DNA of 64,000 nt, from NCBI RefSeq assembly GCF_022321485.1, contig NZ_JAKOGG010000001.1:372001-436000 (forward strand), in the 5' to 3' direction. The translations under genes were made by a program, and so were the position numbers. Origin of the DNA: Shewanella electrica. Its GTDB lineage: Bacteria > Pseudomonadota > Gammaproteobacteria > Enterobacterales > Shewanellaceae. Below, piece after piece: positions 16,683 through 22,540 of this stretch; position 1 is the first letter of the stretch, and the number at the start of each line of letters is the position of its first letter. The notes beneath the pieces are model-generated. The model ran no database searches. It saw only the letters and a program-made list of their open reading frames with translations, and had not been told where the DNA came from.

Positions 16683-17275
16683 CCATGTCCCTAAATGTTT
16701 GACCGCTGATTACTCGCGTTGGCTGCGGTAAAAAGTGGTCTCGCCGTGGTGAAATACGGCGTCAAAATCCATTGTTATTCTTGGTGCTACTTACGCGATG
16801 TGGTGGTTAAACGGCGCGTTTTCAATACCACAGCCTAATTTGAGTCTGACCAGTGTGGCTGACTGTTCGGTGCGCAGGGCCGCTATTGTATAAGAGTGGC
16901 TAACGACTGCAACCCTAAGGGCGGTTTATCTTTGCTGGTTGTTTTTGCCGCTGCCCGAAGGGTTCATTTAAACGCCTCCTAAACCTTGTTGACCCCAGCT
17001 TGCTTAGTTGACTATGCGTCGCTAATTTGAACAAAAAATCAGGCATGAAAAGTCCACAGCCCTTAGCTAACTTGATTGACTTTTGGCCTCGATATCGGCA
17101 CTCTGTGGCCGTTTTTAGTCATGGATGAGCCGCTTTCTCTGCGCTCCTCACGCTGCATCAAAGGAATGGTTATGTAATCCCTCGCTTCGCATCAGTATGA
17201 ATCTTGCCTCTTGGCGGGAGGTTTGCTGGTGCCTGTTTACTTGGATTTTTTGTTAAGTTAACAGAGGGAATGACT
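16683..17275. other. divergent intergenic region between immunity island and RNA-repair cassette
   Basis: 593 bases with no supported gene. It must hold the promoters for the LRR-SUKH run (minus) and the RNA ligase-kinase pair (plus). It contains one copy of a dispersed repeat (17003-17066, listed separately). GAGGGA at 17264-17269 is the ribosome binding site of the ligase gene. No convincing sigma-70 or sigma-54 promoter was found by eye. Confidence 0.5.
17003..17066 (+). repeat. dispersed intergenic repeat, copy 1
   Basis: Shares CTTAGTT(n)ACTA(n)G at the left, TTGAACAAAAA near the middle and ACAGCCC(n)TAG at the right with 22413-22501; the inner part differs in length. Found in gaps, in the same orientation. 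Origin unknown; could be a decayed miniature mobile element or a transcript-processing element. Confidence 0.5.
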
Positions 17276-17908
17276 ATGAGAACCAAATATCCCCGTACCC
17301 CACATCTGCCTTGGTCAGAAGGTGTCAGCAGCGATGATGTACGCTTGCTGGATACCGCTAATTTTGCTGGCGTAGAGGTGGTGGTGACCGAAAAAATGGA
17401 CGGCGAAAATACCACGCTGTATCGCGATGGCAGCCATGCCCGTTCTATCGACAGCCGTTATCATCCATCTCGTGCGGTCATCAAAGCATTGCAAGGCCAG
17501 ATTGGCTGGCAGATCCCCGAAGGCTGGCGCATTTGTGGCGAAAACTTATATGCGCGGCACTCCATCAGCTACCACAACCTACCGGACTATTTTATGGTGT
17601 TTTCGGTGTGGGATGAGCAAAACCGCTGCTTGAGCTGGGACGATACCCAGACCTTTGCCCAACGCCTTGGACTAACCGTAGTGCCTGAACTGTATCGCGG
17701 CCCGTGGCATGAAACGCTGATCCGCCAATTGCCGTTGGATACCCAAACCCAAGAAGGTTATGTGGTGCGACGAGCCGATGCATTTGCTTTCGCGGATTTT
17801 GCTAACAGCATGGGTAAATGGGTGCGTAAAGGCCATGTGAATACCGATAAACATTGGATGAACGCCGAGATGGTCGTCAATGGTTTAGGAGGGCAAGATG
17901 AACATTAA
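17276..17908 (+). CDS. RNA ligase, KxDG type
   Basis: 210 residues of the nucleotidyltransferase (Rnl2-like) RNA ligase fold. Motif I is EKMDG, with the AMP-accepting lysine K40. Then come GENLYARHS, DYFMVFSVWD (motif III region), EGYVVR (motif IV) and KWVRKGHV (motif V). It would seal 3'-OH/5'-phosphate RNA ends using ATP. The ATG at 17276 has GAGGGA seven bases upstream; two earlier in-frame starts are not supported. The gene ends inside the next one (11-bp overlap, with GGAGGG just before the kinase start), so ligase and end-healing kinase are made together. Confidence 0.9.
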   Translation: MRTKYPRTPHLPWSEGVSSDDVRLLDTANFAGVEVVVTEKMDGENTTLYRDGSHARSIDSRYHPSRAVIKALQGQIGWQIPEGWRICGENLYARHSISYHNLPDYFMVFSVWDEQNRCLSWDDTQTFAQRLGLTVVPELYRGPWHETLIRQLPLDTQTQEGYVVRRADAFAFADFANSMGKWVRKGHVNTDKHWMNAEMVVNGLGGQDEH

Positions 17909-19148
17909 CGTGTGGCTTGAATCCTTAAAAACCACTGGCACGCCTGATTTTGCCGAAGCTGTGCAGTATCTGGGCGAGCTATTCCCATTGCTGCATCAAT
18001 TTGCCGCCACGCCGCAGGATACGCGCTGGCATGCAGAAGGCGATGTCGCCATTCATACGCAACTGGTGCTAACGGAGCTGTATCAGTTATTAGCTAGTGA
18101 AGCGCAGCATATTACCGGTGAGCAGCGGCAGGCATTAATCCTTGGTGCAGTGCTGCACGATATTGGCAAACCGCTAACCACTCAGCCGCGTGAGCGAGAC
18201 GGCGACATCCGTATCGTTGCGCCGGGGCATGAAGCATTAGGTCGTAATCTGATCGCGCTGCCGTTAATGTCGTTACCGCTGGCGTATTCCGTGGTGCAAA
18301 CCATTATGGGGCTGGTGGGTTACCATCAGTTACCTAAATTGCTGGTGGTGCGCAATGCAGATTATGCCGAGTATCTGAAACTCGCACTGAATGCTGATAT
18401 GCAACTGCTTTACTGGTTAGAACGCGCCGATATGCAGGGGCGGATTTGTGACGATTTACCACAACAGTTGTCACTGTTAGCCGAATTTCGTTTATTCGCG
18501 CAGGAATATGGCGTCTGGGAAAGCGATTTTCGACAGCATTTGTTGGCGGATATTCAACAGAAGGATTCCACCGCAGCGCAGCGTTATGTCGATGGTTACG
18601 CGCTGCGCGAGTTGCTGACAGGCGATATTGCCATGCCGGTGGAAGCATTGGCGCGGACCTATCAACGCTGCCAGCATTACAGCCAGTTCTATATGTTGTT
18701 TGGTGCTAGTGGCAGTGGCAAATCCAGTTGGATTGAGCAGCAGCGTCGCGATGATTGGCTGGTGATTTCACTGGATGAGATCCGCGCTGAAATTAACGGC
18801 CAGCGCGGTAATCAAAAAAATCGCGGCCAGATGCTGCAACTGGCAAAACAGCGGCTCAAGCAGGCGCTGGCGGCGGGGCAAGATGTGGTGTGGGACGCAA
18901 CTAATCTTCGGCAGGATTTTCGCGAACCGCTCACCAGTCTTGCGGTGAATTACGGTGCATTAATTACCATGGTAATTTTTCATCTGGATAGCGCCACGCT
19001 CAAACGGCAGAATCGCAACCGGCCTTATGCCGTGAGTGATGAGGTGTTGCAGCAACAGTTAGCCAAACTACAGTGGCCGCAGGCGGAAGAGAGCCATTAC
19101 CAGTTAGTCATAGGCGAGCATGGTCGACAGTTAGCATGCAATGGATAA
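17898..19148 (+). CDS. RNA end-healing enzyme: HD phosphohydrolase and P-loop polynucleotide kinase
   Basis: 416 residues in two domains. The N-terminal half is an HD domain: H53 (AIHTQLV), H87-D88 (LHDIGKP), H111 (PGHEALGR) and GYHQLPK. The C-terminal half from about 265 is a T4-polynucleotide-kinase-like kinase: P-loop GASGSGKSS (269-277), SLDEIR (D293), VWDATNLR and a lid-region RQNRNRP. The combination would remove a 2',3'-cyclic or 3' phosphate and phosphorylate the 5' end, preparing broken RNA for the ligase encoded just upstream. The domain roles follow from known families; the combined pathway is inference. Confidence 0.88.
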   Translation: MNINVWLESLKTTGTPDFAEAVQYLGELFPLLHQFAATPQDTRWHAEGDVAIHTQLVLTELYQLLASEAQHITGEQRQALILGAVLHDIGKPLTTQPRERDGDIRIVAPGHEALGRNLIALPLMSLPLAYSVVQTIMGLVGYHQLPKLLVVRNADYAEYLKLALNADMQLLYWLERADMQGRICDDLPQQLSLLAEFRLFAQEYGVWESDFRQHLLADIQQKDSTAAQRYVDGYALRELLTGDIAMPVEALARTYQRCQHYSQFYMLFGASGSGKSSWIEQQRRDDWLVISLDEIRAEINGQRGNQKNRGQMLQLAKQRLKQALAAGQDVVWDATNLRQDFREPLTSLAVNYGALITMVIFHLDSATLKRQNRNRPYAVSDEVLQQQLAKLQWPQAEESHYQLVIGEHGRQLACNG

Positions 19149-19154
19149 CCGCTC

Positions 19155-19180
19155 ATAAGGCTGCCGCTTGGCAGCCTTAT
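19155..19180. terminator. hairpin after the RNA-repair cassette
   Basis: Arms ATAAGGCTGCC and GGCAGCCTTAT pair perfectly over 11 bases around GCTT, seven bases past the kinase stop and close to the stop of the convergent small gene. The T-tract is short on both sides, so it is a plausible but modest bidirectional terminator. Confidence 0.6.
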
Positions 19181-19191
19181 TGATCGCGAGC

Positions 19192-19425
19192 TTATTCGGC
19201 GATAAAGATAAACTTCCGCAACAAGCTATTCAGTATCAAGGTGAGCAACGCACCAAATCCTAATCCCATCAAAGCGTAGGGCAACGCCAGCGGATTGAGA
19301 AACACAAAACGATAGTCGGCGGCATGCATGGCTAATGGCAATTCGCCGCCGATTTTGACCAGAAAACAGCTAAACAGATAACCGACAGCGGCAAACAGTA
19401 GCGAGCTAAATAGGTACTTTTTCAT
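19192..19425 (-). CDS. small two-TM membrane protein
   Basis: 77 residues (MKKYLFSSLLFAAVGYLFSC start) with two hydrophobic helices at about 5-25 and 50-70, separated by a short loop with GGELPLAMHAADYRF. Ends FIFIAE. Start is ATG 19425; a TTG just before is not preferred. No clear ribosome binding site. Not recognised; may be real, given its length and membrane pattern. Confidence 0.55.
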   Translation of the reverse strand: MKKYLFSSLLFAAVGYLFSCFLVKIGGELPLAMHAADYRFVFLNPLALPYALMGLGFGALLTLILNSLLRKFIFIAE

Positions 19426-19485
19426 CAAGTTGCGGCCGTAATTACGCTGCGAGCTTCATACGGAATATTGCCTCAGTGGTCGTGT

Positions 19486-19890
19486 TTATCTGGCGGGTAA
19501 CCAGTTGTCAGCTTCATCCGCCTCGAACTCATCGGGGCTGTCTATTTCACCCATTTCCAGTGCTGTTTGCTGGGCTTGTTCGAGTTCTATCTCGCGCCAT
19601 TGGGCCAATCCTTGATAAAACTGCTCGGCATCCAGCGGTTGCGCCTCGGCAAACTCATCACCTTCAAAAACCTGCAAACTGCCATCGTTCAGCGCTTGAT
19701 AACATTGGGCGAGTATCAATTTGTCATCCTCCCAACTGCCGCTAAATGCTTCCGCTAGTTGCCAAATGGGTTGCTGATTAGCGCAGGCGTGTTTGATGTC
19801 GCCAAGGCTGGCACCGGTAAGTTTTTTCAGTGTCATCAGCGCCTTGCTATCGATATTCTGACAAGGGACGATAAATAGTGTGTCAAACAT
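19486..19890 (-). CDS. hypothetical protein with L7/L12-CTD-like N-terminus
   Basis: 134 residues from ATG 19890, with GAGG about seven bases upstream; the upstream extension overlaps the preceding gene and is rejected. The segment ALMTLKKLTGASLGDIKHAC resembles the helix-turn-helix packing motif of ribosomal protein L7/L12 C-terminal-like domains found in small bacterial proteins. The C-terminus is strongly acidic (EMGEIDSPDEFEADEADNW). Ten bases after the preceding gene. Possibly an immunity-type protein by context; not assigned. Confidence 0.68.
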   Translation of the reverse strand: MFDTLFIVPCQNIDSKALMTLKKLTGASLGDIKHACANQQPIWQLAEAFSGSWEDDKLILAQCYQALNDGSLQVFEGDEFAEAQPLDAEQFYQGLAQWREIELEQAQQTALEMGEIDSPDEFEADEADNWLPAR

Positions 19891-19900
19891 GGTGTACCTC

Positions 19901-20287
19901 TTACTGTGCTGTGGCGATGCTAGTTGGCAGGCGGTGCTGCTGATATTCATGGAGCAGATGCGCGATAAACGGCTCATCAAGTTGCAGTAGCAACATTTTG
20001 CCAATTAGCTCAAAGTCATCGCTGATATAGCTGGCAATTTCGTGTTGTTGGGTGTGACGACTAGCATGCAAAAACGCTTGCTGTCGCAGTGCATCTATCG
20101 CGGTTAGCGGCATATCGGCGGCCTGCCATTGGCTGGCAATGGTGTTAAAACTGGTCATCCACGCACTATCAAACGGCTCGCTATCACGTAGGTCGAGCAC
20201 GGCATCAAGATCCTGCACCGCAAACAGTTCGCTGTTAAGCAGTTGGTTAGCACTGAGTGCTTGTAGTAACTCGTCTATGGTCGGCAT
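19901..20287 (-). CDS. hypothetical protein, 128 residues
   Basis: Helical protein beginning MPTIDELLQALSANQLLN. An open frame extends 19 codons further to a GTG at 20344 without a ribosome binding site; the ATG at 20287 is chosen because the following helix is intact, but the start is uncertain. Contains QWQAADMPLTAIDALRQQAFLHA and a C-terminal LLHEYQQHRL. Not recognised. It is followed by the acidic gene at 19486-19890, with which it forms a pair. Confidence 0.6.
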   Translation of the reverse strand: MPTIDELLQALSANQLLNSELFAVQDLDAVLDLRDSEPFDSAWMTSFNTIASQWQAADMPLTAIDALRQQAFLHASRHTQQHEIASYISDDFELIGKMLLLQLDEPFIAHLLHEYQQHRLPTSIATAQ

Positions 20288-20344
20288 CGGCTTACCACAT
20301 ATGCAAGTGAGTTGCTGTACCACGAGGGCGTAATGAGCGGGCAC

Positions 20345-20646
20345 AATGCCGCAGAAGATGCGGGTAAAGTAGCGTTGGTGATGTCATCCATGTTCTTCCG
20401 TGAATACGTCTTCTGAGTGGTTGCGGTCGCTAGGGGCTGCCACTCAGTATTTCAGGATTGCACGGTAACATAGTTGTATGCACAAGAGCATGGCTCTTTA
20501 CATAGGTTTTGAGTGGTTATTCGCCATTAGAATAGGCGCCGTGCAAAAGGTGGTTGGTGATGAGGACAATGACAGGGGCGTTGAACATTTGCTGTGTTGG
20601 CTTAGCGCCAAATAAGCAACATGCGTCCATCGCCCCATGTGTTGGT
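20345..20646. other. intergenic region with a possible inverted copy of the dispersed repeat core
   Basis: 302 bases with no supported gene. CTAGGGGCTG at 20430-20439 is the reverse complement of CAGCCCCTAG, the right end of the dispersed repeat; the rest of the element is not recognisable here. Probably holds the promoter for the small pair at 19486-20287. Confidence 0.4.
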
Positions 20647-21360
20647 TTAATCTTTCAAATAGTAGCTGATTGTCGATACCACTCGGATTTTCTTGATGTA
20701 TGGCGTAGTGCTATCGCGGTCTTCAATCGAAAAGGTGCCTTGGCTGGCGTTTTTGATCTTGCCGATAGAAGAGTTGGAATCATGCGCAAATTTCTCGGCC
20801 ACTTCGCGTGCATTTTCAGTGGCTTGCTGCACCATTTTTGGCTTGATGGTGTTTAAATCGGTGTAGATAAACTCGGTACGATTTTGATAATTTTGAGCTA
20901 CCGCGATGTCATCTTTGACTAGCTCCAGCAACTGATTGCGGCTTTGCAGCACGTTGTCGACCTTGTTGGTGTAGACCGACACGGTGACGCTAGCGATGTA
21001 GCGAAACTTAATGTTTGGGTCGACATAACCTTGTGCTTGGCGGTCATCAATTGCAGGTTGCGAAACGCTGATTTCGTCTTCAGTAAAACCTTGTTTTTTC
21101 AAAAACTTAATAACAGTGTCGGTTTTTCCTTGCACCGCGCTGTAGAGGTTATTGAGATTGTTATCGACTTGATTGAAGGTGATAGGCCAAATGGCGGCGT
21201 TGGCTTTCACTTCCTCTTCGGCTAACCCTTTAACAGTGACCACGCGGTCGAGCGCGCGAAAGTCCAGCAAACCACGGCTGATGGTATGCCCTAAAAGATA
21301 GAGACCTGTGGCGACAAATATGCCCAGCAAAGCGCCACTTAGTACCGACGGTTTATTCAT
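20647..21360 (-). CDS. SIMPL domain (DUF541) protein
   Basis: 237 residues. One N-terminal membrane anchor or uncleaved signal (LSGALLGIFVATGLYLLGHT) is followed by a SIMPL domain: VVTVKGLAEEEVKANAAIWPI, IKFLKKQGFTEDEISVSQP, the YIASVTVSVYTNKVDNVL strand and QQATENAREVAEKFAHDSN. Exposed to the periplasm. SIMPL proteins form oligomeric rings; their biochemical role is not settled and some are linked to oxidative-stress tolerance. The MarR gene lies upstream in the same direction and could regulate it. Confidence 0.88.
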   Translation of the reverse strand: MNKPSVLSGALLGIFVATGLYLLGHTISRGLLDFRALDRVVTVKGLAEEEVKANAAIWPITFNQVDNNLNNLYSAVQGKTDTVIKFLKKQGFTEDEISVSQPAIDDRQAQGYVDPNIKFRYIASVTVSVYTNKVDNVLQSRNQLLELVKDDIAVAQNYQNRTEFIYTDLNTIKPKMVQQATENAREVAEKFAHDSNSSIGKIKNASQGTFSIEDRDSTTPYIKKIRVVSTISYYLKD

Positions 21361-21494
21361 TGATTATCCCTCATCTGCTGCGAAGAGCACACTATACAAA
21401 AGACAGAACGATAAAGTACACGGTGTTGTGAGTAGCCTAAAAAATAAAGCGTTGCGGTCGTTGTTGCTGATAACAAAGTGTTATACGCGCTTAT

Positions 21495-21989
21495 TTAAGG
21501 TGTTTCATTTGTCGTAGAACTGTTGCTTTGTTCTAACAGCAAATTATGCAAGATACGTTTTAACAGGTGACGAAGCTGAGTGGTTTCTTGCGGTGAAAAT
21601 CCTGCAAGGATGCGGTCATTCAAGTGACTCAACTTTATGGCAACGTCGGGGACTATCGCTTTGGCGGTATCCGTCAGTTGGATCTCTCTGACACGTTTAT
21701 CCTGATGGCTAGCGACCCGCACAATCAGACCATCGCGTTCGAGTCGCGCCAAACATTGCGCCATCGATGGCTGTTCAACATGTGTGAGTTCCGCTAAGGC
21801 GGACTGGGTATTAGCGATGCCCATACTGAGGTAATACAACACCGGCGCCCCCGCCGCACCGAGCCCATAAGGACGAAGAATAGCCTCGTAGTGTCTGAGG
21901 AGTTCGTTGGCAACATTCTTAAGTAACTTCCCTGGGAGAATCTGATCGTCGTCCTTCATGAGATCAATACCGTACTTGGTTGTACACAT
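21495..21989 (-). CDS. MarR family transcriptional regulator
   Basis: Winged-helix regulator, about 155 residues: LRHYEAILRPYGLGAAGAPVL, the recognition region QSALAELTHVEQPSMAQCLARL followed by the wing ERDGLIVRVASHQDKRVREIQLT, and a C-terminal dimerisation helix. The start is uncertain: ATG 21989, or ATG 21959 (MKDDDQILPGKL), which better matches usual MarR length. A candidate promoter with -35 TTGACT (22017-22022) and -10 TAACCT (21995-22000) would place transcription start near 21988, favouring 21959. The target is unknown; the neighbouring SIMPL gene and the palindrome at 22143-22161 are candidates. Confidence 0.85.
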   Translation of the reverse strand: MCTTKYGIDLMKDDDQILPGKLLKNVANELLRHYEAILRPYGLGAAGAPVLYYLSMGIANTQSALAELTHVEQPSMAQCLARLERDGLIVRVASHQDKRVREIQLTDTAKAIVPDVAIKLSHLNDRILAGFSPQETTQLRHLLKRILHNLLLEQSNSSTTNETP

Positions 21990-22142
21990 CCACTAGGTTA
22001 TGACGTTGAATACTTAAGTCAATTCTCACTGCGCGTATTTGCGCCTTTCCTCATACTCGGTGCTGCCTAGCACAGGCAGTTACAGCGGTTGCGATTGTTA
22101 ATTTTTTTAGATATGGCGAACTCACTATCTTGTGGTTAGTAC

Positions 22143-22161
22143 AAATAAACGACGTTTATTT
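22143..22161. promoter_or_regulatory. perfect 9-1-9 palindrome, probable operator
   Basis: AAATAAACG, one central A, then CGTTTATTT: a perfect inverted repeat. Size and symmetry fit a dimeric regulator site such as a MarR operator; the MarR gene starts about 150 bp away. The half-site AAACG also resembles LacI-family half-sites but the centre spacing differs. The regulator is not established. Confidence 0.5.
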
Positions 22162-22182
22162 AATGTGTTTACCATATAAATT

Positions 22183-22194
22183 GTAATCGTTTTC
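22183..22194. promoter_or_regulatory. upstream GalR-type operator
   Basis: GTAATCGTTTTC fits the GalR/LacI-family pattern GTAANCGNTTNC. It lies 78 bp (centre to centre) upstream of the perfect operator at 22261-22272, a spacing compatible with repression by DNA looping. Imperfect palindrome. Confidence 0.45.
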
Positions 22195-22234
22195 TTTTTA
22201 AAATAGTCGATAAATCAATAAGATAAATTATAAG

Positions 22235-22262
22235 TGATAGTTGTTTAGACCATTGTATAGTA
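22235..22262 (+). promoter_or_regulatory. candidate promoter of the galactoside locus
   Basis: -35 GTGATA (22235-22240), 16-base spacer, -10 TATAGT (22257-22262). The operator at 22261 overlaps the -10 end and transcription start, which would explain repression. The predicted leader to the receptor ATG would be about 270 bases. Confidence 0.4.
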
Positions 22263-22272
22263 AACGTTTACC
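22261..22272. promoter_or_regulatory. GalR-type operator, perfect palindrome
   Basis: GTAAACGTTTAC is a perfect 12-bp palindrome and matches the consensus of GalR/LacI-family operators. The only LacI-family gene in the window is at 36705-37712, the end of the same locus, making autologous control of the galactoside genes likely. Binding is inferred. Confidence 0.7.
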
Positions 22273-22412
22273 TAATGTTGTTGTAGATTTGTTTCCGGTG
22301 TTGAACTCGCTCATACCTTTATAAATAAAAAACACCATATTTGGCGTGGTTGGGGAATTTTCGCCAAGTATTTACATTTCTGGGACTGTTGAACGTTGTT
22401 GTAGCTAGTTGG

Positions 22413-22501
22413 CTTAGTTCACTAAGTCGCACTGGCTGCGCCTTGTTGTTCACGCGTTTGTATTGAACAAAAATGAAGCGCGAAAGAGCAACAGCCCCTA
22501 G
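22413..22501 (+). repeat. dispersed intergenic repeat, copy 2
   Basis: Longest copy seen. CTTAGTTCACTAAG at the left, TATTGAACAAAAATG centrally, AACAGCCCCTAG at the right. It lies in the presumed 5' leader of the TonB receptor gene, ending 39 bases before its start codon. Confidence 0.55.
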
Positions 22502-22540
22502 AAAATAAGAACCATTGCCTGCTTAATAAAAGGGGTCAAA

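Larger units (their letters stand above)
21990..22540. other. regulatory region between MarR and TonB receptor genes
   Basis: 551 bases, unusually AT-rich between 22100 and 22350. It holds a candidate MarR promoter, a perfect palindrome, two GalR-type operators, a candidate promoter for the receptor and a copy of the dispersed repeat (each listed separately). Confidence 0.6.

Noticed and set aside
16683-17275. Sigma-54 promoter before the RNA ligase gene, as in rtcBA-type repair operons
   Set aside because: No GG-N10-GC element with the right context was found by eye in this gap.
1-20344. A cognate toxin, Rhs, CdiA or phage gene in or beside the immunity island
   Set aside because: No large secreted protein, toxin domain, integrase or transposase could be recognised in the translated sequence; the array appears to be immunity-only within the window.
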